64,000 nt of DNA from Motacilla alba alba (GCF_015832195.1 NC_052044.1:1317147-1381146); one strand, 5' to 3'. Shown: positions 1 through 12,008, numbered from the stretch's first letter. Notes: generated by a model from the sequence alone, not told the origin. Numbers and translations: made by a program.

Positions 1-145
1 ATAAAAAATAAAATAATAAAATAAAAATTAAATCATAATTGACGACAAGATAATGAATAATAAAATAACTATGAAACTGAATGAGAAATAAAATAATAAA
101 AAATAATGGTAAATAAATAATTAAAAATAAAATAATAAAGCTGTT

Positions 146-228
146 TATAAACAGCTTGTCCCACGGCCACCTCCCAGTGACACACTGTCCTTGGGGCAGC
201 TCTTTTATTTCTGCAGGAAAATATTCCT
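146..228 (+). repeat. Dispersed duplicate, copy 1 (mate near 2661-2757)
   Basis: Shares the CAGCTTGTCCCACGGCCACC core, then TCCTTGGGGCA, TTTATTTCTGCA and GCAGGAAAATATTCC, with the segment near 2661-2757 in the same orientation. The second copy has a short insertion. The element class is not recognised. Confidence 0.7.
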
Positions 229-796
229 TGTGCCACATCCCCCAGTTCCTGCTCGTTTCCCGGCGTGTGGTTTAAATAGAAGTGTGTAATATCACCAAAT
301 AGAAAACTTAAACGTTTAGAATGGTAATATGTATCTATGTAAACATATCTAGAAATATATATTAATATATAAAATTATATAATATATATAATGTAGAAAA
401 TATAAATATATTTGTATATATTTAATATTTAATACATAGTTATAAAATAATATAATATGTGATATATAATTATATATTGATATACATAAAACAATATATA
501 TATTTATATATATTGATATATAAAAAGAGTGATATATATAAAACAAGGTAGAAGTTTTAAAGCAGTAGCCCGTCCTTCTTCTTCACCTTCTTCTTCATCA
601 ATTTGAGTAGCAGTGTGTAATTAGACAATAAAGCCCACATTGCAAGCACAAGTAATTAGTCATTAAGTTAAAAGTAAAAGTAATTGAAGTATTGTTTCTT
701 AATTAATCAGTTTACACTTAAGAAACCTTGGAGAAAGAGATAAATTTAATTTAATAACTTGCTAATAAAGGACTGTAAAACTCACAACTTATAAAT

Positions 797-895
797 AAAA
801 TAAAATAAATAAAAATAAAAATAAAAATAAAAATAAAAATAAAAATAAAAATAAAAATAAAAATAAAAATAAAAATAAAAATAAAAATAAAAATA
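797..895. repeat. (AAAAAT)n microsatellite
   Basis: Hexamer AAAAAT/ATAAAA repeated about 16 times, embedded in AT-rich DNA. Confidence 0.9.
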
Positions 896-2660
896 TATAT
901 TAGGAATATTATATGTTGCATTAGTTGATGTAATATGTATTATAGAATCTATATAGTATAATAAATATAAGATATATTAATATTTATATATTATATTAAT
1001 ATATAATATATATGGTTACAAACCATTGTATTAGTTTAATATATACTTATGTATAGTCATGTAAATACATATATTTATATATAATCATATAAACAAAAAT
1101 AATAAACAAAGTATACCACCTGTTACATATTTAATCCCAACCCTAACCAAAGCAAAAAAACCCCAAAAACCAAAAAACAAACCCCAAAAAATGCAATTCT
1201 GGGAGAAAGCAGCAAAGATCCTGCCAAGAAATCAGCATCTCTCTGTAGTTTTATGTAAGATTAATAAATCAGAGGAATGGAAATAGCTCGGGCCTTGCAG
1301 GGCACAAATCACCTTCCACCCCGGCAGCGTTATTTTATTCTTTAAAATAATTTGTGGATTGGTGGTCGTCAGGCTGAAGGAGGGAGCTGGGGCCTGGGAA
1401 GAGTTTAATCACCGCTGGGGGGCTGAGTCGTTAAACCCAAAAATTACAGACAAAGACCCTGTGATTAATTACAGTTATAATTGGAATTATGTTTATGATA
1501 TGTTTATGTTTATTTACGCTTTTTGCCGGCGGGTGGCATGTGGGGATCATCCCCGAAATGCACGACTGCACCCCACAAGGGTTTTTTTCCCTCTATTTAT
1601 TTCCCAAAATAACAGATTTGCACAACCCCAGCGCCTCCCATCCCCGCCTTGTATTAAAATGAGGTTGTCAGTCCTTCGGTGGCCTCAAGTCGGGTCGGTG
1701 GTCCCGGGGATGAAGTCAGGAAGGTCTTCGTCAGGTCTCTGAGACCCTCTGGCCCTCGTGAACCGGCAGCAAAAATCCCACATGGTTTTAAAGGCCAAGG
1801 TGAGCTGTGGAATGGCAGCTTCCCAGTGGGAGAAGGGAGACCCCGGTGTTCCTGAGCAGAAAGCTCGTGGATTTCTGCTGATGGTTCCTACTGCCGGTAA
1901 AACGGGAATAATTAACGGATTGGGACTTTGGATTAGGAGTTTCTGTTTTAGAGGAATCGTGGGGAATGATTAGTGAAAATAAACTGCGTGACCCCACAGT
2001 TCCCATCCAGCTTTTCCTTGGTTAATGAGGTGAGGCTGAACTCTCTGGGCAGAGCTAGAAATCCAAATTTCCCCATTTAATAAAATGCAGTTCACATCCA
2101 GTGAAACCAGAACTGCAGTAAACGTAGTTTTATAGCTGGTTTTATGGCTCCCTCGGATTAGTGCCATCAGATTCTGCTTTGGGGACAGCCAAAGCCACAG
2201 TCCTGTGGTGCTGGCAGGTTCTGGCTCTGCAGAATTTATTTAATTATCTATTTATTTATTTACCTATGTGATCGAGTGGGATTGGTTGTGTCATCCAGGA
2301 AGAGATTTCTGCAGCTCCAACGCTTGGCATGGAATTCAAGGACAGGGAATTCTCTCCTGGGAAGAAAAATGTTCCCTAATTACTCAGGGATGTGACAATG
2401 TTGGGATGAGGGAATGATGCCACGATGTGATTCCACCAGGAAGGAGCCTGGGCTGGTTGATTAAAATGGATCAGGTGTTTCAAGAACAAAAGTGAGGCAA
2501 CTGTGAGGTGTTCTTAGGGGAAAAGCCACCCAAAAAATGGGAAATTTTAGGGTCCAAAGAACAGAATTTTTTTTTTTCCTGGAGCTGCAGCCCAGTTGAT
2601 TCCAAAGAGCAGGGTTTTCAGGGTGGATATGGGGCTTTTCAGGGGTGGACAATGCCCTAA

Positions 2661-2757
2661 CAAACAGCTTGTCCCACGGCCACCTCCCCGGGACACACGA
2701 TCCTTGGGGCAACTGCTTTATTTCTGCATGGTAAGCTAATAGCAGGAAAATATTCCA
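2661..2757 (+). repeat. Dispersed duplicate, copy 2 (mate near 146-228)
   Basis: Second copy of the segment at 146-228; the two are about 2.5 kb apart and directly oriented. Confidence 0.7.
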
Positions 2758-2975
2758 GGCATTTGGGATTTCGGCTTGGCAGCTGAGCAACACCCGGCCC
2801 CGAGCAGGGCTCCCAGCGGGGCTCGGCTGCGGCCTCGGGGCGAGGGATGGGGTGCGGGGTCAGGGTGAGAGGGGACAGGGGACAGGGGCAGGGACCTTGG
2901 TGTTCAGGGGGTCAGATGTGTTTGGGGTTCAGGGGTCAGGGTGGTGGGGCCAGGGGACAGGTCAGGGGTGTTAGG

Positions 2976-3571
2976 GTGCAGGGGATTGGGGTACACGGAT
3001 CCTGGGATGCAGGGGATTGGGGTACACGGATCCTGGGGTGCAGGGGATTGGGGTACACGGATCCTGGGATGCAGGGGATTGGAGTACATGGATCCTGGGA
3101 TGCAGGAGATTGGGGTACACGGATCCTGGGGTGCAGGGGATTGGGGTACACGGATCCTGGGATGCAGGGGATTGGGGTACAGGGATCCTGGGATGCAGGG
3201 GATTGGAGTACATGGATCCTGGGATGCAGGGGATTGGAGTACATGGATCCTGGGATGCAGGAGATTGGGGTACAGGGATCCTGGGATGCAGGGGATTGGG
3301 GTACACGGATCCTGGGATGCAGGAGATTGGGGTACATGGATCCTGGGATGCAGGAGATTGGGGTACACGGATCCTGGGGTGCAGGGGATTGGGGTACACG
3401 GATGCGGGGATGCAGGAGATTGGGGTACATGGATCCTGGGATGCAGGGGATTGGGGTACATGGATCCTGGGATGCAGGGGATTGGGGTACACGGATGCGG
3501 GGATGCAGGGGATTGGAGTACATGGATCCTGGGATGCAGGGGATTGGGGTACAGGGATCCTGGCGTGCAGA
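2976..3571. repeat. 31-bp minisatellite, about 19 copies
   Basis: The unit begins GGGGATTGGGGTACACGGAT, followed by CCTGGGATGCA, with few variants (TACACG/TACATG/TACAGG). Because 31 is not a multiple of 3 and the unit lacks stops, several frames on both strands stay open for 170-500 codons. Those ORFs encode only a repeated 31-residue peptide and are not genes. The array ends at the left edge of the CpG island. Confidence 0.95.
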
Positions 3572-3589
3572 GGCTCGGATTGCGCGGTT

Positions 3590-4320
3590 GCCGGGATGCT
3601 GAGGGTCGCGCTGTGATGCTGGGGGGCAGATCCGTGCCTGCCGGGCTGCGCAGAGCCGCCGGGATCTCTTCCCGGCCGCTGCCCCTCTGGCCGGAGCCCA
3701 GCGCGCCCCTCGCCATCCCCGCTCCGCTCCGCCCCGCCGCTCCTCGGGGGCGGGCGGTGGGCGGTGGGCGGTGGGAGGCGGGGGGCCAGCCCCAGCCCAG
3801 GCCCCGGCCGCGGCCCCGGCCCCGGCCCCGGCCCCAGCCCCAGCCCCAGCCCGGCCCCAGCCCCCGCCGCCCGCCCGGGGCCGCCGCGCCGCCCCGCATT
3901 GTCCGGGCGGCAGCGCAGGATGCGGCGCCCGGCACGGCCTCCCGGGCTGCGCTAACGGCCCGCCGGCATGAGGAGGTGAGTGGGGCCGGGCCGGGCCGGG
4001 GGGATCCGGGGCGGCCCGGCCGAGCATCCCCCGCCCTGCCCGGGGCGCGGATCCCGCCCCGCCGGTGCCGCTCTGGGGATAAAGCGGCCGAGCCGGACAG
4101 ACGGAGGGGTCGGGGAGGGCTCCGAGGAACCCGAGCGCTGCCGGGGAACGGCGCAGCCCCCGCTGCCTCGGCCTTTGGCCATCCCCTCCCTCCCGGCTTC
4201 CCCCTGAAAGGGAGCGGGGAGCTGCGGGGGACGCGCCGGTGACGTGCGGGGAGCGGGGTCCCGGGAGGTGCCGGGTGCGAGGCGAGCCCGGCCCCGAGGG
4301 GACTCCGGGCACGGGGGGGT
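3590..4320 (+). promoter_or_regulatory. FIGNL2: CpG island, probable FIGNL2 promoter
   Basis: Very GC- and CpG-rich stretch with GGGCGG-type Sp1 boxes and a short CCCCGG/CCCCAG repeat (about 3797-3860). It is the only CpG island upstream of FIGNL2 on this strand and contains a consensus splice donor at 3976. No TATA box is evident, as is usual for CpG-island promoters. The transcription start cannot be placed from sequence alone. That it drives FIGNL2, rather than an unseen leftward gene, is inferred. Confidence 0.7.
3890..3975 (+). other. FIGNL2: Candidate 5' exon 1 of FIGNL2 (5' end unknown)
   Basis: The sequence ATGAGGAG|GTGAGT gives a near-perfect donor at 3976. The natural acceptor is CCCGTCCCCACAG|GTCTG at 17546, 11 bases before the FIGNL2 start codon. 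The 5' boundary given here is nominal. The ATG at 3968-3970, 8 bases before the donor, would start an upstream ORF that reads into the FIGNL2 coding exon in another frame. Confidence 0.5.
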
Positions 4321-5507
4321 GACCTAATCCTGATCCTAACCCTAACTGTGCGCCCAGAGGGTGCGCACGGTGCGGTGGATTGTCCGTCCGTCCGTCCGTC
4401 CGTCCATCCATCATCCATCCATCCCTCCCTCCTGCCTTGCCCTCCTCCCTCCCTCCCTCACCCCCAGGAACAATGCCGGCTCCCGCAGCCGCTGGCGCAC
4501 GTCAAGCGCACGCCGGAGCGCTCGCCTTCAAAACAGTAAAACAGTCGCGGCATTGAGGAGCTGAAAGGGGTTTTTAAATAGAAATCTTTTTTTTTTTTTT
4601 TTTTTTTGAAGTGGGCATTTTCCATTCAGGGGAAAAAGAACGTCAGGAGGAAGGGTTTAAAATCATTTTGTGCTGTGTATTCCAGTGTAAATTCTCCTGG
4701 GTTTGGAGGCACCATGTGCTGGTTCTCATCACTCCTAGTTTTACTCTGCGATCCCAAAAATTACCTTTCCTACTGAACATTGAACGCATCCTGGTTTTGT
4801 GACAGATTTCGGGTGTGGAACGGAATTTTGGGCAGAACTTGGGTGTTTGATGAGGACGTGGCTCTCGGGGAGGGTGCGGGGCACTCTGATGGCTCAGGAT
4901 GGATTTCCTGATGGGAATTGATGAGGTTCCTGCCAGGGCTCCCCATGCGGGTGCTCCGGCGCCTGTTTGCTCTCGAGGTGCTTCTGAATTAAACATTTCG
5001 GTGGGGGCCGGGGCCTGGCAGTTGTTTATCACATTAAACATTTGTTTTAGCTCTCTCCAGCAGGAGCATGTTGACATTTTCTCTTGGGGGACTGCCGGGA
5101 TAATGAATGGCACCTACTGTATTGTGTTCCCTGGAAAGCCACGGGATCCTGCAATAACATAAACACCCAGGGCTGAATTCATCCCAGATCCCAGGGGAAT
5201 GGGCTCAGTGTTTACATCCACGCAGCTCTCATTCCCGTTTGTTATTGATTATGAAAATATCGATTACTTATTAGTTAACACTTGTTATAAATACAGATAT
5301 ATTTATTTTATTGCTGACAGCTACGGTTTCACTCCCTGCTCCGTGCTTTAGCTGTTTTGGGGAGGGGAAGGAGAGAGCCAGGTGGGTTTTGGGGGATGTG
5401 CGGGAGCAGCCACAATTCCTGGAGTGCAGAATGGAGGTGCAGCCATCAGCTCTGTCCCCTCATTCCTCTGCAGCAGGGCAGGGGAAACAGCCTCTGGCTG
5501 TCCCTGC

Positions 5508-6111
5508 TTGGAATTCCCGGGACAGGGAAGAGTTTTGTGCTCAGCAGCTCTTCCAGCTGGGAATTCTGGGGCAGGGAAGGGTTTTCAGCTCTTCCAGCTG
5601 GGAATTCTGGGGCAGGGAAGTGTTTCAGCTCTTCCAGCTCAGAATTCCTGGAGCAGGGAAGTGTTTCAGCTCTTCCAGCTCAGAATTCCTGGAGCAGGGA
5701 AGGATTTCAGCTCTTCCAGCTGGGAATTCTGGGGCAGAGAAGGGTTTCAGCTCTTCCAGCTGGGAATTCTAGGGCAGGGAAGGGTTTTCAACTCTTCCAG
5801 CTGGGAATTCTGGGGCAGGGAAGTGTTTCAGCTCTTCCAGCTCAGAATTCCTGGAGCAGGGAAGGATTTCAGCTCTTCCAGCTCAGAATTCCTGGAACAG
5901 GGAAGGGTTTCAGCTCTTCCAGCTGGGAATTCTGGGGCAGGGAAGGGTTTTCAGCTCTTCCAGCTGGGAATTCTGGGACAGGGAAGGATTTCAGCTCTTC
6001 CAGCTGGGAATTCTGGGGCAGGGAAGGATTTCAGCTCTTCCAGCTCAGAATTCCTGGAACAGGGAAGGATTTCAGCTCTTCCATCTGGGAATTCCTGGAA
6101 CAGGGAAGGGT
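5508..6111. repeat. 40-bp minisatellite, about 15 copies
   Basis: The unit contains CAGCTCTTCCAGCTGGGAAT and then TCTGGGGCAGGGAAGGGTTT; some copies are 41 bp or carry CTCAGAATTCCTGGAGCA in place of the middle part, giving two interleaved variants. Long ORFs across it are repeat artefacts. Confidence 0.93.
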
Positions 6112-8029
6112 TCTGTTGCTGCCTTTGTTCTCCCGCCGAGCCCCACTGCATTCTTCCCTTTTGCCATTATCATTTGGGTTAAACAGAGCGTTGTGTACCA
6201 TATGGATCATGTTAACAATTGCTTATCTGGAGCCGGTGTTTTCTCCTCTTTCCCTCCTCTCCTCCCTCCCTACTTCCTTTTCCCAGCCGTTTTTCCCCTC
6301 CCGAGGGCTGGGCTGGGGCTTCAGCAGCATCTTGGCTCCTGGAACCCAAACCTGTGCTGTGTCCCATCAGAGTTCCTTAATTTCCAGGGGAAAAACGTGG
6401 AATAAATGCTGAGAAATCGCCAAGGTGGTTTTCCCCGGATGCTGTGGGATATGAAATCCAGTCATTGAAGAGCCTGGGGATGAGCTCCCACCTGCTGCAG
6501 CTCCCTCTCTTTTCTTTATTTGGTAGCTGGGGTCTGACCCTGAGGGTGCTTTGCCTGTTCACACCGACTGACCCAAGCAGGGGCTGTGGTTTTCCCAAAC
6601 CTCTGCTTCAGGCTGCTCCCAGATCTGTGTCAAAGCACCTGGACAAGCTGTGTGAAAGTTCTGAGCCCTCAGCCCACATCCAACCTCCACCACTCCCAGC
6701 AGCCACAGGAGGAGAAAATCCTAAAGGGTTTTTTTTTGGGTGACAAAAAAAAGAGTGGCCACGGGATCACTCCATTCCTTTTGCATCCTCCTGGCTGAGG
6801 AGATATTCCTGAGGATAGGAATGCCACAAACAGCCATTTTCCTGCTTCTCTCTTTGCTTTTCCAAAGGTTTGGCCTTCCTGCAGCTCCTTGCTTGTGCCT
6901 GGAAGGCGATGGGCTCCATGGGGGGGAAGCAGAAATGCCTCAGCCCAGCACTGACGGCAGCAGATGTGGGTTGGAGTGAGGATTCCTGAGGGGAACTTCC
7001 CCCAGAGGACATCAATGCCTCTGGGGAAGCTCTGGCTACCCTTGTGTGACGCTGACCCCCTTGTGAACACTCCTCACTTCTCTTTTTTGCGTGGTTCCAT
7101 GGCTGGAGGGAACTTGGCCGCTTGACAGGGCTGTCCCGAGGCTCCTTTTGTCACCCCAGCACGTCTGGCCAAACGCCAGCTGGAATTTTGCAGCATTCAG
7201 GGAAAGCTTGAGGTGGCTCCCAGAATTCTCATCCTCTTCCTCCCTCCCCTGCTCCTGCAGACAGCTCCAGCTCTGCTGGGATGGATCCTTGTATTGTCTG
7301 TTTTTAGCCAAAAAAAAAAAAAAAAGATGTTTTCCTTCTTTTTTGGGCACAGAGGGAGGTGCTGGTAACTCGTGTGTGCTCTGGCTTGGCAAAGCTCCTG
7401 CTGTGCTGGTGGTGGCACTGGTGGTACTGGGAGGGGGACACACATCCCAGTTCCAGTCACAGGGAGCTGTTGGGACTCAATCCCATGAGTCTTCAGCAGG
7501 GAATAAAGTTCTCCCCAGTGCCAGCCACGGCAATTCCCAGTTCTGAAAGCAAATTTATCCCCTTGCAAACTTTTGCCACTGTGAGCTGCTTGCCACAATA
7601 ACTCCTGGAATATTATTTTTCCCTTTGGAATTGGCTTGGTCATGCCATGGGGGGGATTCTCCCCTTTCTTTCTTCAGAGTCCTCAGTGGGATCCTGGATC
7701 TTTTCCTGCCCTGGGAATGCCACCCTTGATGTGCAGAGGGTGCTGGTGCTTGCCTGGGGCTGCTCAGAGCCCTGGCTCTGGCAGCAGGAGCTGGAAGAAG
7801 TCCTGGAGTCCTGTGGAGCCCCAGCTCTCCACAGCAAAGTTGATTTTGCCGTGTGCTGAGGGTGCTGTAAAACCTCTCCTGGCCTTGTGTGCCAGCAGCA
7901 GCTGGAGTTAAGGTCAGTTAAATTGTCCCGATGGCCCAGGGCCTGCCTGGGTCACTTATCAGCAGCCCCAGATCTTTATGGTGGCCCTGATAAAGCCACT
8001 GAGGCCTTGGGAGAGAGCTGGAGGATGCC

Positions 8030-8215
8030 GAGGAGGGGTTTTCCTCCTGGCTGCTTTCTCCTGAGCGCAGCTTGAGGAGGGGAAAGCAGGAATGTTTGTT
8101 TAATTCCAGTGATGCCAGCGTGGTTGTGGTGATGCCCTGGCGCCCTGCCCTGGGCTGGGATGCTGGGGGGTGCCCCTGGATCGGGATTTTGGGGTGCCCT
8201 CCCCAGGTGGAATGT
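8030..8215 (+). repeat. Local duplication, copy 1 (mate 10190-10350)
   Basis: Shares AAGCAG-AATGTTTG, ATTCC-GTGATGCCAGC and TCGGGATTTTGGGGTG-like segments with 10190-10350 in the same orientation. Divergence and gaps suggest an old duplication or two copies of an unrecognised interspersed repeat. Confidence 0.6.
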
Positions 8216-8244
8216 CACAGTGTCCTCTCTGGGCAGGATGTTAA

Positions 8245-8660
8245 CCCCTTATGCCCAGGGTGGGGTGCTGGGGTGTCCTCCCTGGAGTGTCCTCCATGGA
8301 CTGAGGTGTGGGGCTGTCTTCCTTGGGTTGAGATGTGGGGCTGTCCTCCCTGGATCCAGATGTGGGGCTGTCCTCCCTGGATCCAGATGTGGGGCTGTCC
8401 TCCCTGGATCCAGATGTGGAGGTTTCCTTCCTGGTCAGGACTTTGAGGTGTCCTCCCTAGACTGGGATGCTGAGATTTCCTCCCTGGGTTGAGATGTGGA
8501 AGTTTTCACCCTGGTCAGGATGTTGGGGTCTCCCCCGTGGATGGAGGTGCTGGGGTCCCCTCCCTGGTCAGGGTGTTGGGGTCTCCCCCATGGATGGGGT
8601 GCTGGGGTGCCCTCCTTGGGGTGGGGTTCACTCCCAGGGTGGGGTGCCCTCCCCAAAGTG
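8245..8660. repeat. About 27-bp degenerate minisatellite
   Basis: Core GATGTGGGGCTGTCCTCCCT followed by GGATCCA. Three almost perfect copies lie at about 8332-8415, with degenerate relatives on both sides (GTGTCCTCCCTGG, GTTGGGGTCTCCCCC). Confidence 0.85.
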
Positions 8661-8740
8661 GGGTGCCCTCCCTCCCACTGCCATGCCAGGCTCCCTGAGC
8701 TGTGCTACCCAGGCCAGGCTTTTCCCCCAGAGAGAAAAGA

Positions 8741-8820
8741 GCCAGGATTTTGGGTTTTGAGCCAGGATTTTGGGTTTTGAGCCAGGATTTTGGGTTTTGA
8801 GCCAGGATTTTGGGTTTTTT
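8741..8820. repeat. 20-bp tandem repeat, 4 copies
   Basis: Unit GCCAGGATTTTGGGTTTTGA, repeated four times with almost no divergence, which suggests recent amplification. Confidence 0.95.
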
Positions 8821-9059
8821 AACATTTTTTTTTCCCCAAGAAAGTGAAAAGGAATGTCAGGACAAACTGCACTTTAATCCACACTTTCTTTCCTACAAAA
8901 AAAGCAGCTGAGTAAGAGCTGAGTGAGGAGGCTCTGCCTGCCCTGCTCTGCTCAAAGGCTCTGCTGTGTCACTGCTGAGAGGTGACAGCAGCTCCAGCCT
9001 GGGGGGACTCTGGCATCGGGGAGGTTGCAGCTGGATCTTCTCCCTGGGATTCAACTGAT

Positions 9060-9470
9060 GTCTTTTTGGGGCTGCCTAAAAACAGAGGCCAAACAGAACT
9101 TAGGGAATAAAAAGCAGTTTATTTATAATTTATTGAAGGGCCTTCAGGTACATTTTGGGCAGACAAAGCCCCAAAAAATTGACAAGGGGTCACAAGTTTT
9201 CACATTTTTATAATTTTGGTCCATTTGCACATTGGGGTTAATGTTCTTTTTACAGGGTAACGAAGTTATTTACCCCAAGTTTTCTGCCTCCAAATCAAAT
9301 CACTTTTGTTTAGGTTTCTTTGAGGCAGTGAGGTATCCTTGATTTCCAGCCTGGAGAGGAATTGTGTCTGCCCAAAATGTGAAGGCCACAGCTCACACTG
9401 TACCTGGAGATTAGATTATACACCAACGAACTGCAGGAGCACAAATATGATAAAAGCAGAAAAGCAAAAA
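9060..9470 (-). mobile_element. Possible antisense LTR fragment
   Basis: Read on the minus strand, the stretch contains CAATAAATTATAAATAAACTGC, split here as CAATAAATTATAAATAAACT then GC, a poly(A)-signal-rich segment like the R region of avian retroviral LTRs. No internal retroviral coding sequence is present and no target-site duplication was found. The assignment rests on composition and general resemblance only. Confidence 0.3.
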
Positions 9471-9639
9471 CCCCAAGGCATCGAATCTCCCCGTTTCCCA
9501 AGGAGCAGCAGGACTTTTTTGGGCATTTTTTGTGCAGCCCCAGCCTGGGCTGGGTGGGAGGGATGCTCCCACCAGAACATCCTTTTCCTCCTTTTGCAAA
9601 GAATCTGCAGAGCACTGTATCCTTACAACGGGCCCCTGG

Positions 9640-9860
9640 CCGGGTAATAATTAGCACAGGCTCCATGATTCGCAGACTAATTAAGAATAATTAGAATAAT
9701 GAGCAGAGTTCTGATTCACAGAAGGCTGATCAATAATAATCTTCGTTAAGAAACTCTTTTATATCTTAGTTCACCACGGATTGAATTGATTGGTCCTTTA
9801 AAACACCATCGCTGCTGTCTAATTGAGGAACCACGCTTTGGGAAACAAAATCTCCACGAC
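9640..9860. promoter_or_regulatory. Candidate conserved non-coding element rich in TAATTA motifs
   Basis: Non-repetitive AT-leaning stretch with several homeodomain-type cores (TAATTAG, CTAATTAAG, AATTAGAATAAT, CTAATTGAGG) and GATTGAATTGATTGG within about 200 bp of otherwise GC-rich intron. Such clustering is typical of enhancers, but conservation cannot be tested here. Confidence 0.3.
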
Positions 9861-10189
9861 ACATTCCCCGTGTTCACAACAACGGGTGCAGCAAGATAAG
9901 AATCATTTCTGATTCTTTCCTCTGATCTCCTGACAGACTTTTCCAGAAGGACGCCTGGGAAAGTTTCTCTGGGTGTTCAGAGAGCTGCAGCCGCGGCACT
10001 TGACTCCGGTGGCCGTGTCCTGCTGCTGCTGGAGCAGGATAATGTGGCTGTAATTGATGGTGAGAGGGCTAATGGCCACAGAAATGTGTAATTAAAGGCC
10101 AGGGGTGAGGCGCAGCCAGGCCGGGCCACGCGCGGGGGTGACGGAGGTTGAGTGTGCTCTGAGGGGCTCGTCCTGCCTCCAGGAGGGTG

Positions 10190-10350
10190 CCAAGGAGGGG
10201 CTCTGCTTCCTCCCGAGCCGAAAAGCAGAAATGTTTGGGTGATTCCGGTGATGCCAGCATGGGCTGCCTCGTGCTGATGGCCTGGGGCCTGGGATAAAGG
10301 GGGGAAGAGGGGCCTGGACCGGGATTTTGGGGTGTTCTCCCCAGATTGAT
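10190..10350 (+). repeat. Local duplication, copy 2 (mate 8030-8215)
   Basis: See the copy at 8030-8215. Shared blocks include GTGATGCCAGCATGG and GGGATTTTGGGGTGTTCTCC. Confidence 0.6.
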
Positions 10351-10689
10351 GCCTTGAGAAGGCTGAGCTAGAACAAAACAGAGTTAAAGAATAAAATTCC
10401 CCCCACCACCACCTCCTCCTCCTCCTCCTTGTGATGGCTTTTTATCGAGTGGCTGCTGAAAAGGGAGGGAAAGGAATTGTTTCTGCCCTAGGATTAGCTG
10501 GAGATGTGGTCCTGGCACCAAATTTCCCCCATCTCCCTGCCTAAAATTTCCCCTTTTCCCCAAATTTCCCCAATCCTAATCCTGACCCTAATCCTAACCC
10601 CAAACTTTGCCCCCACGCTGTTCCCACCCTGTGATTCTGTAACAGTCTGTGTTTTCTTGGGCAGCAAACTTGTGGTGGCAGGCTCAGGT

Positions 10690-11120
10690 GTTTAAATGCT
10701 GTGATATAAATTTGTATTAATATAAATATGAATATAAAATGATATAATATTATATGGTATTTTATGATAATATTTATATGATACAACATGATATAACATT
10801 TCTATTAATATAAATATTAATATAATTTAACATTCTAATAGATATTATATAATATATTATATATATTACTAATATTATGTGTGATAATATCACACCCTGT
10901 GGCAGAGATATTAAATATAAAGATTTATAAATATAAAGAAAAAGAAATAAATAGGTGTGTCAGTGATAGTACATGTATGTACTATAATTCCAATATATTA
11001 TAATAAATATATAAAACAAATAGAAATTTTAGATCAGATTTAATATATTATGTATATTTATAATAAAGATATAAATATACTATCGATAATACATTATTAG
11101 GTATTATATATGAATATTTA
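10690..11120. repeat. AT-rich low-complexity block
   Basis: Degenerate TATAAATATTAATATAA-type sequence with no coding potential. Confidence 0.85.
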
Positions 11121-11640
11121 ACTATATTATAATTGGCTTAGAATCCATGCAATCCCAGGCTGTAGGAGGTGGGTGACGCAGGGGACGATGCTCCAAGCAT
11201 GGCACCGGGTCCCCAAAATCCACCCGGAGGCAGCCACAGCCTCGGGCGTGGATGAAGGCAGCAGTGTCAACAAAGAAAGGAGCCCGGAAAAAAGGGGGAC
11301 TTCTGGAAAATCCATTAGTGAATGGAGTGCAGGAGGGAGCTGGGCTTTTCAGGCCGCGTTCAAAAAGGAATCCGCGAGTCAAAAGGCTTGTGAAAACAAA
11401 AGGCACAGAGAGAGGCCTCCAGCACGGTGTGGTGGGGCTGGGATGGGTCCCCAGGGGCTGGGATGGGGACTGGAGCAGGATCCACCATGCTGCAGGGCTG
11501 GGGTGGGGACTGCAACACCCTGAAGCGTTCCAGGGGCTGAAAAATGGAAAAGTTAAATTCCAGCACCCTGGGATCTGTCTGATCCTGGGAAAATTCTCCT
11601 TCCCTCCTGAGGATTGTCCTGGTGGGGACCAAAGCTGGGA

Positions 11641-11958
11641 TGTGGTCGTGGTTGAGACAGAGGCAGCACAAAGCAACAAATCCATTTTCAGAAGTCGTCA
11701 AACTGTTTTTGTTTTAGCATTCATGCTTTTTACAGATTCTTACAAAGCTCATAAGTTCACACTTTACACTTTTCTTGGTCAAAAGAGGTGAAAAAAGCGC
11801 TCATTGGAACAGGCAGCTGCAGGTTTATCTTAGTTATCCTTTTCTTCCTTGGTGTCTGTGTCAACGACCTTGGGAGGAAATTCTTCCAGGGGCAAACACG
11901 GATCCTCTTATCAAACTTCTCTCTGGCTCACAGGAGGCGCTGGAAAAGCTTTTCCACA
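11641..11958 (+). mobile_element. LTR-like / non-autonomous repeat, copy 1
   Basis: One of three related elements of about 303-318 bp (others near 32517-32831 and 47184-47486, both opposite in orientation). It begins TGTGGTCGTGGTTGAGACAG and ends CTTTTCCACA, so it has TG...CA ends. Internal shared blocks include TTCTTACAAA, CACTTTACAC and GTCAACGACCTTGG. There is no coding capacity. The element could be a solo LTR or a short DNA transposon; the family is not identified. Confidence 0.65.
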
Positions 11959-12008
11959 GAGTGAGACCCCAGGTGGGTCCCACAGCTGTGAGGGGAATCA
12001 GGGCAGGA

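Larger units (their letters stand above)
1..2970. other. AT-rich intergenic region upstream of FIGNL2
   Basis: No gene is supported here. The first 1.1 kb is very AT-rich, with (AAAAAT)n and (TATA)-type runs; ORFs in it are low-complexity. From about 1190 the sequence is ordinary unique DNA with no conserved protein match I can recognise. A segment at about 146-228 recurs at about 2661-2757 (shared start CAGCTTGTCCCACGGCCACC), so part of the stretch is a local or dispersed duplication. Confidence 0.7.

Noticed and set aside
2904..4418. Overlapping ORFs of 433-504 codons on both strands near the CpG island
   Set aside because: They run through the 31-bp minisatellite and GC-rich DNA; the peptide is a 31-residue repeat present in several frames at once, with no domain.
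5357..6412. 351-codon plus-strand ORF
   Set aside because: It is the 40-bp minisatellite read through; Gln/Phe/Ser-rich repeats in two or more frames.
10560..10610. CCTAATCCTGACCCTAATCC-like telomere-type repeat (also near 4325 and 1135)
   Set aside because: Only a few degenerate units with irregular spacing; not a convincing interstitial telomere.
11641..11958. Retroviral gene remains near the LTR-like element
   Set aside because: No gag, pol or env similarity was seen next to any of the three copies; they are solitary elements.
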